Positions 17,934 to 26,344 of a stretch of 44,842 nucleotides of DNA are shown piece by piece. This DNA is from Pseudomonadota bacterium. Its GTDB lineage: Bacteria > Desulfobacterota > Desulfobacteria > Desulfobacterales > RPRI01. The stretch is from positions 1 through 44,842 of the forward strand of contig JAHIFE010000127.1 in NCBI GenBank assembly GCA_018901125.1. The letters are read 5' to 3'. Each line of letters begins with the position of its first letter. Position 1 is the first letter of the stretch. A program made the position numbers and the translations under genes. The notes under the pieces were generated by a model that worked only from the letters and a program-made list of their open reading frames with translations, did not search any database and was not told the DNA's origin.

Positions 17934-19435
17934 AGATTATGAGCCCTTAGCTGAGATATTTTAAGTCTGGTGATGCCCCAGTAAATGTAAGCGATGCGGC
18001 GTGGAAGATTTTCCATTTTCGTCTGTGGAATACCCCAAAGTGCACGCACTCCTTGGGCCCACAGATCGAATCCAGACTTGAGTTTCTCAATAAAGAACGT
18101 CCGAATTAAGGCTTTACGTCGACGCTCGTAAGTCTCGTAATCTACTCTACCCCTGGGTGAAAAGCTGGGTAGAGCGTTATGGTTATGAAGCAATATTTCA
18201 TTTCGGGAATAAAGCTTGCTGCCGGCAAATGGCGCTATCATGAATATAGCTACTTCATCTAAACCACTATGTACCATTTTTATCAAGTAGTCCCGAGAAC
18301 GCTTAAAATCATGCTCATGCTCATTAGGATGTCCGACCAAAAAGCAAGCTTGGGTGCGAATACCATAAGACCTGCATGTTTTAACGAGGTCAATCCCATG
18401 TCGGTAATTAAATTTTTTCCCGATTATTTGCATCAATTCTTTACTGCCTGATTCCGGGCTGATCGATAAATATCGACAACCAGCACGAGCATATAGCGGT
18501 ATTTTGTCAATATGCAATGTTTCTGCTTTAGTACCACTGACAAAGTAGAAACGTATTCCTGCCTGTTTGGAAATCAGAAGCTCACAGATTTCCTCCCAGC
18601 GCTGATGTTGGATTGTTGGATTAAGATCCTCCACTTGAAAATCCAGAATGCCGTACCGATCACGCAGGGTAATAATTTCTTCCACGACATCAGCGGGAGA
18701 ATTTCCACACCACTGACGGTTGTTTGTTTCAGGAACCACACAGAAGTCACATGGATATGGACAACCGCGTGAAGTAAGAACCGGCAGAAAGCGTCGGGTT
18801 TTGGGACCGTGTGAATACGGAAGCCTCCAATACCCCTCCAAGTTAAAAAGATGCCACGCAGGAATGGGATATTTCCACCCTTTAACTATAGATCTGACAG
18901 GAACCGGATCTGAATGGACTGTGAGCAGATTGGATGGTGCCTTGCCTTTACAACTATTAGAGAGAAATATCTTGATCTTTTCCCAGTTGTAATAAGGCTC
19001 GCCACAAATTAACGCATCAACTCCAGCATTAATAAAAGAGGATGCAACCCTTTGTATTGAATATCCAGTAACAGCCTGGGAATTTTCGAGAACAGCTATC
19101 GGAACGGTTGGGAATATTGTCTTAATCTCCCGCACACTATTCAAGAGCTCCCCATGAGACATATAGGAGATCGCAAACAGAATAAAACAATCGGTACTTT
19201 TAACTTCCTCATTGTTCAATAATTGCGAGAGAGGAACACCCTGCAAGTAATGATCTCCAGCATCGAATAAAACTGACGGATCTGTACCGAACTGGTCCAC
19301 CATATAAACTTGATCACAACTCTCAAGGATAAAAGACGCCAAGGTCGCAAGCTCGACCGGCAAATATGGGACTCCAGATCCAAGAAAGTCACCTTTCTGT
19401 ATCGCAAGTCGCGGTGAAATAAGGGTGAAATGCAT
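17930..19435 (-). CDS. Radical SAM protein with N-terminal B12-binding-like domain
   Basis: 501 residues. The N-terminal region (about 1-180) resembles the cobalamin-binding fold, with SGVPYLPVELATLASFIL, DALICGEPYYNW and similar segments. The radical SAM core begins at TSRGCPYPCDFCVVPE (C-x3-C-x2-C at about residues 229-236). VEDLNPT and LSISPESGSKELM fit the barrel. The tail (about 430-501) is basic and unassigned. It is coupled to the GT2 downstream (4-base overlap) and lies 3 bases from the FAD oxidoreductase, so it is likely to modify the same glycan or its lipid carrier (inference). Confidence 0.9.
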   Translation of the reverse strand: MHFTLISPRLAIQKGDFLGSGVPYLPVELATLASFILESCDQVYMVDQFGTDPSVLFDAGDHYLQGVPLSQLLNNEEVKSTDCFILFAISYMSHGELLNSVREIKTIFPTVPIAVLENSQAVTGYSIQRVASSFINAGVDALICGEPYYNWEKIKIFLSNSCKGKAPSNLLTVHSDPVPVRSIVKGWKYPIPAWHLFNLEGYWRLPYSHGPKTRRFLPVLTSRGCPYPCDFCVVPETNNRQWCGNSPADVVEEIITLRDRYGILDFQVEDLNPTIQHQRWEEICELLISKQAGIRFYFVSGTKAETLHIDKIPLYARAGCRYLSISPESGSKELMQIIGKKFNYRHGIDLVKTCRSYGIRTQACFLVGHPNEHEHDFKRSRDYLIKMVHSGLDEVAIFMIAPFAGSKLYSRNEILLHNHNALPSFSPRGRVDYETYERRRKALIRTFFIEKLKSGFDLWAQGVRALWGIPQTKMENLPRRIAYIYWGITRLKISQLRAHNL

Positions 19436-19437
19436 AA

Positions 19438-20847
19438 TTAATCTAAAACTGGATAATGATTAGTGCGCTCTCGCTCTTTAACCCAATCACCATCTATGCC
19501 TTGCCCGAGCCAACGGGCGAAGCCATATCCTATATCCATGGCATCGAGCGTACCGATATAGTTGAATGCTCCCTGTCTGCCAATGGTACGGAAGTTTTTC
19601 ATGCCATCAAGATGCCGCAAAATATCAGTCAACCCTTCCTCGAAACCTGGTTTAAATACCGGATAACTCTTTGGCAACCTGATTACATAGTGATCAAGGA
19701 TATTGAAGTCTCGATACCCCATATCATGCAAACCCTTTTGCGCTTCAGCCACCAAATCATCATCTGAATGATTCGAGAGCTGCCTGTGTTGGCTGTTCAT
19801 GATTTCGCAGCAAACAATAGTCCCTGAAGGAGACATGTCTGAATCGAAGGATTCCTGTTCGCTCAATCTATGGAATATGATCTCCGGATCCGGGACAAAA
19901 ACCCACGACTCCCTGATCAGGCTATTCACATCAATATAAAAAAAAACGAGGAATAAATCATTTAAAGCGATCACCCGACCAGCCAAATCTGGCATGTAAC
20001 CCGGCAGGGCGTCTGAGAGTAGTTGTACTGTCAGAGCCAGTGGCAATGTCGAGACAACAAAATCGTCCGGGTTAATATCGAAAGTCTTTGCTTTTCCGTT
20101 ACTTTTACATTGGATACTTGTCACACGGGTGTCATCTGCCTTAATTTCTGTGACAGAATGGTTAATAAGAAATTCTCCCTGATCTTTAGCTTTCCTTGCT
20201 ATCGCATCCCAAATCCGTCCCAACCCCCCTTTAGGGTAACGAAAAGTTAACGCCTCAAAATTACTGCTTTTCCTAAGCCTCAGCATACGCGCCAATGTTT
20301 CGGTCAGTGATGGCGTCTGCACTCGCCCACGAGACAACTTAACATCAAGGCCCGCGGGTTCCCCCCAAAGCTTCAATGCGATAGGCTTGAATAGCCTCTG
20401 GTATAAATCATCCCCAACCCGATGGACCAAATCCTCTTCAAATGTTTGGGGTGTTTTCGAAGAAACGATACTTGTCATTCGAGCCCGTGCATAGCCAAAA
20501 ACCATTCTATAAAAAGCCGAAAGACCAAACACCCCAATCAATGAAAACGGGGAGGGCGGATAAGGGAGATAATGTCCCTTCATGTAGATGGCACTGACTT
20601 TGTCACGTGTGAGCCAATCGGAGGGTGGTAAAAGTTTTTCTATACGGGATACCAGGTCACTATCCAGAGAAAAAATCTTGTGCGGCCCAAGATCATGATC
20701 ACCAACATTCTCCCAGTGCATTGTCTGGGCCAATCCACCCAACCTTGGGCCACTATCAATCAACTTGAACTTAAAATCACCTGCATCAACAAGGCCGTCG
20801 ATCAATGCCATCCCGGCAGGGCCACCGCCTAGAATATAAACAGTCAT
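19438..20847 (-). CDS. FAD/NAD(P)-dependent oxidoreductase (HemY/UDP-galactopyranose mutase-like)
   Basis: 469 residues. An N-terminal dinucleotide-binding motif, YILGGGPAGMALIDGL, is followed by GPRLGGLAQTMHW and the segment HDLGPHKIFSLD. The last recalls the G-P-H-x-F loop of UDP-galactopyranose mutase and of protoporphyrinogen-oxidase-like amine oxidases. The C-terminal FAD contact is in GRQGAFNYIGTLDAMDIGYGFA. The role may be a flavin-dependent mutase or oxidation of a sugar or lipid-linked intermediate. It is coupled to the upstream methyltransferase by a 4-base overlap. Substrate unknown. Confidence 0.83.
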   Translation of the reverse strand: MTVYILGGGPAGMALIDGLVDAGDFKFKLIDSGPRLGGLAQTMHWENVGDHDLGPHKIFSLDSDLVSRIEKLLPPSDWLTRDKVSAIYMKGHYLPYPPSPFSLIGVFGLSAFYRMVFGYARARMTSIVSSKTPQTFEEDLVHRVGDDLYQRLFKPIALKLWGEPAGLDVKLSRGRVQTPSLTETLARMLRLRKSSNFEALTFRYPKGGLGRIWDAIARKAKDQGEFLINHSVTEIKADDTRVTSIQCKSNGKAKTFDINPDDFVVSTLPLALTVQLLSDALPGYMPDLAGRVIALNDLFLVFFYIDVNSLIRESWVFVPDPEIIFHRLSEQESFDSDMSPSGTIVCCEIMNSQHRQLSNHSDDDLVAEAQKGLHDMGYRDFNILDHYVIRLPKSYPVFKPGFEEGLTDILRHLDGMKNFRTIGRQGAFNYIGTLDAMDIGYGFARWLGQGIDGDWVKERERTNHYPVLD

Positions 20848-21746
20848 ATATACCTTGCAATTGCCGTCGTCTGGCTTGCATAATAGGGAACTGGAAACCG
20901 TTGAATAAATTGTGGAGTAAGTTTAGTAATAATTGATGTCAACGGAATCTTGTAATGAACAGCCATCCGTTCAAGGTAACCGAACTCCAGCGTTTGCCAA
21001 TAGCGCCGAAAGTGTAAGACTTCAAGCCCGCTTCGTCTGCAAATATCGTGGATTGTCGATTTGGAAAAATGATGCAGGTGCACTGAAAGAATCCACCAGA
21101 ACTTCTTTCCAGCCACCTTTGACTGCCATGTGCCAATATCGGGAAAATTAATGAGGAGTACACCATTTGGTTTTAGTAGATTACGTATTTCGATAAGTGC
21201 AGCCTTTGGATCTGGAAGGTGTTCAATAACATCCCAGAGGCTCACCATATCGAAGCTATGCGCTTCAAAATCATGGTTCTCTATGGTGCCCTGCTCGATC
21301 TTTAACCCACGAGACTTGCCACGTTCGACAAGATCCTTTGAAGGTTCCATGCCGTAAGCATCAAACCCGAACTCATTAGCAGCATCCAAGAAAGCCCCAC
21401 CTGCTGTCCCAATATCAAGGACCCTGGCGCCAGGCAAAGGAAGATGTTTTGCATTCTTCTTTAGTGCCCTATAGAAGCTCAAGACACGCATTCGATACTG
21501 GCTGTCATGGACAGCCTCCTCAGATGTCATGTATCCTTTAACAATGACTTCCGCAGGATAGCGTGGGTTTTCGTAAATCATACCACAATCCGAGCAAGTC
21601 ACTAAACGCTGGGTGCCGCGTATACCTGATGCCGCTCCGTACAGGACCGCAGGATTGCTTTCATTGATTACTGGTTCCAAAAATACATCATACCGACTGG
21701 AACCGCAATTTGAACAATTTACATTATTTTTTGTGTGAGTATCCAT
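20844..21746 (-). CDS. Class I SAM methyltransferase with N-terminal zinc ribbon
   Basis: 300 residues. The N-terminus has a four-Cys ribbon (CSNCGSS about residue 11, CSDCGMIYENPRY about residue 52). The methyltransferase core has VLDIGTAGGAFLDAA as motif I (about residue 108), MEPSKDLVERG as the acidic strand-2 end, and SLWDVIEHLPDP as motif IV. HxH-rich HLHHFS in the C-terminal half is typical of the Methyltransf_23-type proteins found in glycan loci. It overlaps the FAD oxidoreductase gene by 4 bases. Probable sugar or lipid-linked glycan methylation; exact target unknown. Confidence 0.87.
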   Translation of the reverse strand: MDTHTKNNVNCSNCGSSRYDVFLEPVINESNPAVLYGAASGIRGTQRLVTCSDCGMIYENPRYPAEVIVKGYMTSEEAVHDSQYRMRVLSFYRALKKNAKHLPLPGARVLDIGTAGGAFLDAANEFGFDAYGMEPSKDLVERGKSRGLKIEQGTIENHDFEAHSFDMVSLWDVIEHLPDPKAALIEIRNLLKPNGVLLINFPDIGTWQSKVAGKKFWWILSVHLHHFSKSTIHDICRRSGLEVLHFRRYWQTLEFGYLERMAVHYKIPLTSIITKLTPQFIQRFPVPYYASQTTAIARYI

Positions 21747-21826
21747 TAAAAATAGCCTCTCGCACAGCCATAAATTTGAAGAAGCACACGGCCTCCTAAT
21801 ACCTGCACTAAATCTACTGAATTTAA

Positions 21827-22543
21827 TTAGATTTTATAATTGGCTAATTGGGCATCCTTGTAGAACATCTTAACCGTATCTAGAGAATAATCATCTAAAT
21901 CATAACCCACCAAAGATAGTTTCTTCAAAAGATCATTCGTAACAGTAATTACCTGACAACCAATCGCGTCCGCCTGAAAGATATTAAGCAACTCGCGAGG
22001 ACTGGCCCAGATCAGCTCAGAAGAGGGCGCTACTTTCAGCATTTCCACAGCAGCAGCCATCATCGGCAAAGGATCACGCCCCGTATCAGCAATGCGACCG
22101 GCAAATACGGAAACATAGCTGGGAATCATAGGATCGAGAACTGCCACCACATCGCGTACCTGCTCAAGCGTCATCAACGCCGTGACATTCACTTTAACCT
22201 TTTGAGATACTAGCTTTTTAACCAGTGAATAACAGGGTTCGCGTCTGGTATTGGTGACAGGAATCTTGACATAGACGTTGGCCCCCCACCCTGCAATCTC
22301 TAACGCTTGCCTCTCCATTTCTTTGAAGTCGTCAGAAAATACTTCAAAAGAGATTGGACAATCAGTAATTACAGCAAGGATATCTTTAGCAAAAGCCCTG
22401 TAATCCGTAATTCCCGCCTTGCGCATTAATGTAGGGTTTGTCGTCATACCCTTGATATAGGGTTTGTCATGCATCTCAAAAATCCCAGCCTTATCCGCAC
22501 CATCGGCAAAGATCTTCACTCTTAATTTCTCAATTCTATTCAT
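21827..22543 (-). CDS. Transaldolase family protein (TalC/fructose-6-phosphate aldolase-like)
   Basis: 238 residues, the short class of transaldolase. Recognisable segments are KIFADGADKAG, KGMTTNPTLMRKAG, the Schiff-base Lys in VYVKIPVTNT (about residue 92) and SVFAGRIADTGRDP. Transaldolases can make sedoheptulose 7-phosphate, the substrate of the adjacent GmhA, from fructose 6-phosphate and erythrose 4-phosphate. Its position 2 bases after gmhB makes a local heptose-precursor supply likely (inference). A related aldolase forming a different ketose phosphate is an alternative. Confidence 0.88.
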   Translation of the reverse strand: MNRIEKLRVKIFADGADKAGIFEMHDKPYIKGMTTNPTLMRKAGITDYRAFAKDILAVITDCPISFEVFSDDFKEMERQALEIAGWGANVYVKIPVTNTRREPCYSLVKKLVSQKVKVNVTALMTLEQVRDVVAVLDPMIPSYVSVFAGRIADTGRDPLPMMAAAVEMLKVAPSSELIWASPRELLNIFQADAIGCQVITVTNDLLKKLSLVGYDLDDYSLDTVKMFYKDAQLANYKI

Positions 22544-22545
22544 GT

Positions 22546-23085
22546 CTAAACTCCCTCTAAAATTGTATTTGCAGCTTCATTTATCGAAGAAACACGAAAA
22601 TCAAACAGTTGCGGGCGCTTTTCATCATAGCCATAATCAATAAATATCGTCTTGCATCCAGCGGCAATGCCCGCTTCTACATCACGCCAGCGGTCACCTA
22701 CCATGAAACTGGCAGCCAGATCAACATCAAATTCCTTCGCCCCAGAGAACAGCATCCCGGGCCGGGGCTTCCGGCAGTTACATCCATCAATGCTGTCATG
22801 GTAACACATAATGAAGCGATCTATCGGCAGATGCTCTGCCAAATGAGAATTAATCGCCTCGACCGTTGTCCTTGGTGTCCTGCATCTTGCCACATCCGGC
22901 TGATTCGACACGACAATCAAAAAATATCCTGCCTCTTTCAAGCGCTGTAAAGCACTAACTACACCGGGCAAAATCTCCACTTCAGCAACACTGTCGGGCG
23001 GATAAGGCTTGCCCTCGCGCACCACCGCACGGTTGAGTACGCCATCTCGATCCAGAAAAACCGCCCTACGTTTTATCCTGTCCAC
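22546..23085 (-). CDS. gmhB: D-glycero-D-manno-heptose 1,7-bisphosphate 7-phosphatase
   Basis: HAD phosphatase that removes the 7-phosphate from heptose 1,7-bisphosphate before nucleotidyl transfer. The 179 residues match GmhB. Motif I is FLDRDGVLNRAV with the nucleophile Asp, motif II is VVSNQPDVA, and the zinc loop C-Y-H-x5-C-x-C is complete with KPRPGM following. MVGDRWRDVEAG supplies the late Asp pair. It lies between gmhA and the transaldolase in the heptose operon. The anomer handled (alpha versus beta) is predicted to be alpha because HddA and HddC homologues are present. Confidence 0.93.
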   Translation of the reverse strand: MDRIKRRAVFLDRDGVLNRAVVREGKPYPPDSVAEVEILPGVVSALQRLKEAGYFLIVVSNQPDVARCRTPRTTVEAINSHLAEHLPIDRFIMCYHDSIDGCNCRKPRPGMLFSGAKEFDVDLAASFMVGDRWRDVEAGIAAGCKTIFIDYGYDEKRPQLFDFRVSSINEAANTILEGV

Positions 23086-23090
23086 TATTC

Positions 23091-23690
23091 CTATCTAACC
23101 GTCGACTCCCATTTGGTCTGATTGGACTTCAGCTTTGGATGCGACACGAGTAAATGCCAGATAATTGCCTGAAACGCCTCGGAATGTGGCGTCACTGTAT
23201 CTGGGTTGACCGTTGGAACGATCACACAAGCATCCGCTACCTGAGCCGTATATCCACCATCCCGACCGACAACACCCGTAATTTGGGCACCCACAGCTTT
23301 GGCATATTGCAATGCCATTACCAGATTCGGACTCACATTCTTTTCAAGGTTACCTCCGCCAACGGAAAAGATAAACACCGCATCTTTGGCGGAGAGCTTG
23401 CTTGTTTTTAACCACTCGACAAAGACCGTTGCCCAACCTTCATCGTTGGTGCGAGCCGTCAATTCTGAAACATTGTCTGTCGGCGCGTAGGACTCTATCC
23501 CGACAATCTTACGAAAATCATTCACCGCATGGGAGCAGTTTCCTGCGCTTCCCCCTACACCTAGAAAAAATACTCTCCCATCTCCCTGCTTGACAACTGC
23601 AAGCAAATCCACCATCTTTTCAATGGCGATTACATCCACCTTGTTCAGGATATCGATTGTCTCCCTCACATGCTGCTGCACGTAACTCAT
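23091..23690 (-). CDS. gmhA: Phosphoheptose isomerase (SIS domain)
   Basis: Converts sedoheptulose 7-phosphate to D-glycero-D-manno-heptose 7-phosphate. 199 residues with a single SIS fold. FFLGVGGSAGNCSHAVNDF carries the Ser/Gly phosphate-binding loop, LTARTNDEGWATVF follows, and FSVGGGNLEKNVSPNLV is the second SIS motif. TVNPDTVTPHSEAFQ is the C-terminal catalytic region with Glu and His. It overlaps hddC by 4 bases (ATGA), so translation is coupled. First step of the GDP-heptose pathway. Confidence 0.93.
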   Translation of the reverse strand: MSYVQQHVRETIDILNKVDVIAIEKMVDLLAVVKQGDGRVFFLGVGGSAGNCSHAVNDFRKIVGIESYAPTDNVSELTARTNDEGWATVFVEWLKTSKLSAKDAVFIFSVGGGNLEKNVSPNLVMALQYAKAVGAQITGVVGRDGGYTAQVADACVIVPTVNPDTVTPHSEAFQAIIWHLLVSHPKLKSNQTKWESTVR

Positions 23691-24394
23691 AAATTACCTT
23701 CCTTTTTGAAATACTCTATGGTTTCTTCCAGTCCTTTATGGGAGCCAATTTCATAAAATCGTTCAAAGACCTCGTAGCCCGCCAACAACCCCCGAATCGA
23801 AAGATCGTGATAAATATCCGCCAAATCACAGGGCTTATTGACAGGGATATCCTCTAGAACCGAAGCAGACAAAATTCCAAGTCCATAGTCTATAAATGAC
23901 ATTTCCGGCAGTGGCCCATGCTTGTTGTATTCCACCAATTCGCCTTCACAGAACAAGACGTTGCTTTTGTCCCATCGGTTCTCATTCTTTAGTACCGTCA
24001 TCAACGCTGGCTTGGCGCGTGTGAGGAACTCCTGCTCCACTGCCCAAAAATCAATTGGTAGATAAGAATCTCCATAAAAAACAAAAAACTGCTCGCCCAA
24101 AAGCGGCAAGGCTTGCCTCAAGGCACCACCCGTACCCAACAAGCGAGGGCCATCCCATGAATAACAGACCTCCAAGTCAAAGGCTGAACCATCACCCACA
24201 ACCGCCTCCACTTGCTCACCCAGATAGCCCAGGCACAGCACCACGCGAGTAATCCCTTGTCGCTTCAAATAATCCAGTTGCCGGGCCACAAAGGGTCTAC
24301 CCACCACATCGATCAGTGACTTAGGAATTTTTTGGGTAATCGGGCGCAAACGTGTCGCAAGGCCACCTGCCACAATAGCCACCGGCAAACTCAT
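23687..24394 (-). CDS. hddC: D-glycero-alpha-D-manno-heptose 1-phosphate guanylyltransferase
   Basis: 235-residue nucleotidyltransferase. The N-terminus has VAGGLATRLRPITQKIPKSL, the NTP-binding G-x-x-T-R-L-x-P signature with the catalytic Lys. FYGDSYLP contains the metal-binding Asp. It is shorter than RmlA, which suits HddC. Coupled to hddA by a 4-base overlap and to gmhA by another. Together with gmhA, gmhB and hddA it completes the GDP-D-glycero-alpha-D-manno-heptose route. The guanylyl specificity is inferred from pathway context. Confidence 0.9.
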   Translation of the reverse strand: MSLPVAIVAGGLATRLRPITQKIPKSLIDVVGRPFVARQLDYLKRQGITRVVLCLGYLGEQVEAVVGDGSAFDLEVCYSWDGPRLLGTGGALRQALPLLGEQFFVFYGDSYLPIDFWAVEQEFLTRAKPALMTVLKNENRWDKSNVLFCEGELVEYNKHGPLPEMSFIDYGLGILSASVLEDIPVNKPCDLADIYHDLSIRGLLAGYEVFERFYEIGSHKGLEETIEYFKKEGNL

Positions 24395-25371
24395 GAAAGA
24401 ACCACCTTGGTTCCCTCAAAATCGTAACTAAAGCGTACTTCTTCCAGCCCAGCCTTTCTCATGGCATGACGCAGTTTGTTCCGGTCAGTCGCATAGAACA
24501 TCAGAAACCCGCCTCCTCCTGCCCCCACCAGCTTGCCGCCGATTGAGCCATTCTTAATACCAAGATTGTACCATTCATCAATTTTAGGATTGCTCATACC
24601 ACCCGAACGCGCTTTCTTATGCTCCCAGTGTTCATGCAACAGCTCACCAAACTTTATAGTATCACCATCCTCCAGAGCGTTTTTGCATCGGATACCGAGT
24701 TCCTTTACAAAATGCAGATTTTCCAGCATTTTGTCATCGCAGCTATTGGTGCGTGTGTTTTGATCTTTTAGAATTGTACCGGCCTTGCGTGTATAGCCGG
24801 TAAAAAACAGAAGTATATTGTCTTCCAGATCATAAACTGTATCTACAGATGCTTTGAGTGGTACAGCTGTAACAGTATCATCCTTGTGAAACGTAAAACA
24901 TGTTAAACCACCGTATGCTGCAATATACTGATCCTGTTTACCCACGGGTTCGCCCAACCTGTCAATTTCAATATGGCAGGCTAATTCGGCTAACTCACGT
25001 GGGTGAATAAGCCATCGGCGATGTGCATACAAAGCTTCTAATAATGCAGTAGTAAAACTTCCGGATGATCCCAATCCGGTTCCTGCAGGAATATCAGCTA
25101 AAGTAGTAATTTCTATCTGCGGTGTTTGCAACTTCTGCATAAGAAGGGCTTCCCGGATGATTCTATGCTTTATATCTTCAACAGAGAGAACTTGTTCAAG
25201 CTCAGAGTATTTAAGATAAATACCTTCTTTAAAGGGACGTATTACTGTAACATAGACATATTTATTGATGGCTGCGGCAATCAAAAAACCTTCATGGTTT
25301 CTATAGTAAGAAGGCAGATCTGTTCCACCGCCTCCCAAGGTAATGCGTAAGGGACTACGCGCAATAATCAT
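24391..25371 (-). CDS. hddA: D-glycero-alpha-D-manno-heptose 7-phosphate kinase (GHMP family)
   Basis: Phosphorylates C1 of the heptose 7-phosphate. 326 residues from the ATG at 25371, which has AAGGAG 7 bases upstream; a more distal in-frame start at 25401 would add 10 residues and lacks this site. The GHMP motifs are present: SPLRITLGGGGTDLPSYY at the N-terminus, PAGTGLGSSGSFTTALLEAL as the ATP loop (about residue 100) and GAGGGGFLMFY near the C-terminus. The gene overlaps the end of the Gfo/Idh/MocA gene by 17 bases. Confidence 0.93.
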   Translation of the reverse strand: MIIARSPLRITLGGGGTDLPSYYRNHEGFLIAAAINKYVYVTVIRPFKEGIYLKYSELEQVLSVEDIKHRIIREALLMQKLQTPQIEITTLADIPAGTGLGSSGSFTTALLEALYAHRRWLIHPRELAELACHIEIDRLGEPVGKQDQYIAAYGGLTCFTFHKDDTVTAVPLKASVDTVYDLEDNILLFFTGYTRKAGTILKDQNTRTNSCDDKMLENLHFVKELGIRCKNALEDGDTIKFGELLHEHWEHKKARSGGMSNPKIDEWYNLGIKNGSIGGKLVGAGGGGFLMFYATDRNKLRHAMRKAGLEEVRFSYDFEGTKVVLS

Positions 25372-26344
25372 AGCCGGACTCCTTATAAATCCCTTCAACA
25401 ACCTTTAACGCCTGATAGGCATCTGTTAAACCTGTTGATGGTTCACGGTTCAGTTGAATGTCCTCATAAAATTCTGCCAACTCTACTGCCCAAGAGTCAT
25501 CACCCATTGGGTATTCCCAGGTCGTCGTCTCAGGCGGCCCCATCTCAGGCAACATCTTGTAATAGGTAAGTCGCTCAACCCCATAACTGCCACCCAAACC
25601 GGAAATTTCCAGCTTGGCATCACGTCCGTATATCTCCATGGAAAACATGTTCTTCCACTCGGTGCAACTCGCATGTAAAAACGCCACCTGCCGCTTCGCT
25701 GTCTTCAGCAACATAAAGCCATTATCGTCAACCGGCATATCCCAGTAATAGGTATGAGCAAACCCCTGAATCTCAGCAAAATCACCCAAAAACCAGCGGG
25801 AAAGATCTATCAGATGCGGACCTTGGTCCATCAATTCTCCACCCCCGCAAAGCTCCGGATTGGCACGCCATTCCTTGTCATAACCAATCCGCCCTCCATG
25901 GCCATATCGCGCCCTGATGAACATCAAATCGCCCAAAGCACCGGCTTTAAACAATTCCCATGCCTTGCGGAAGGCCCGGTGATACCGGTGATTAAAACCC
26001 ACATGAACCTTCACTCCATGTCGCTTAGCCGCAACTATCACAGGTTCCAACTCCGCTGGATTGCGTGCTGCTGGTTTCTCTACCAGCACATGCTTGCCAG
26101 CCTCAATCGCCGCTTGCGTTATTGCTGCAAGCGAATCATGCCGCGTAGCAATGATAACGATATCTATCGCCGGTAGATCCAGGAGTCTACGCCAATCACT
26201 AAACACTTTGGCTTTCCCGCCGGATAGTACTTCTGCGCAGCTCTGATTGATATCTGCACAGGCAATCAACCGCCCTTCACCCAAAGCATTGGCCCGCTTC
26301 CTACCGATCAGGCCACAGCCGATAATTCCAATACCGTAACTCAT
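25355..26344 (-). CDS. Gfo/Idh/MocA family sugar oxidoreductase
   Basis: 329-residue NAD(P)-dependent oxidoreductase. The N-terminal Rossmann motif is IGIIGCGLIGRKRANAL. The catalytic Lys is in HVLVEKPAARNP (about residue 94), and the substrate-binding half has GGGELMDQGPHLIDLSRWF with the usual Asp/His pair. It overlaps the SDR gene by 4 bases (ATGA). It could oxidise or reduce a ring hydroxyl or keto group of the GDP-heptose or its precursor, working with the SDR and dehydrogenase homologues upstream (inference). Confidence 0.9.
   Translation of the reverse strand: MSYGIGIIGCGLIGRKRANALGEGRLIACADINQSCAEVLSGGKAKVFSDWRRLLDLPAIDIVIIATRHDSLAAITQAAIEAGKHVLVEKPAARNPAELEPVIVAAKRHGVKVHVGFNHRYHRAFRKAWELFKAGALGDLMFIRARYGHGGRIGYDKEWRANPELCGGGELMDQGPHLIDLSRWFLGDFAEIQGFAHTYYWDMPVDDNGFMLLKTAKRQVAFLHASCTEWKNMFSMEIYGRDAKLEISGLGGSYGVERLTYYKMLPEMGPPETTTWEYPMGDDSWAVELAEFYEDIQLNREPSTGLTDAYQALKVVEGIYKESGYDYCA

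Noticed and set aside
25754-26176. Open frame of 140 codons on the plus strand
   Set aside because: Antisense to the Gfo/Idh/MocA gene; the translation shows no recognisable domain.
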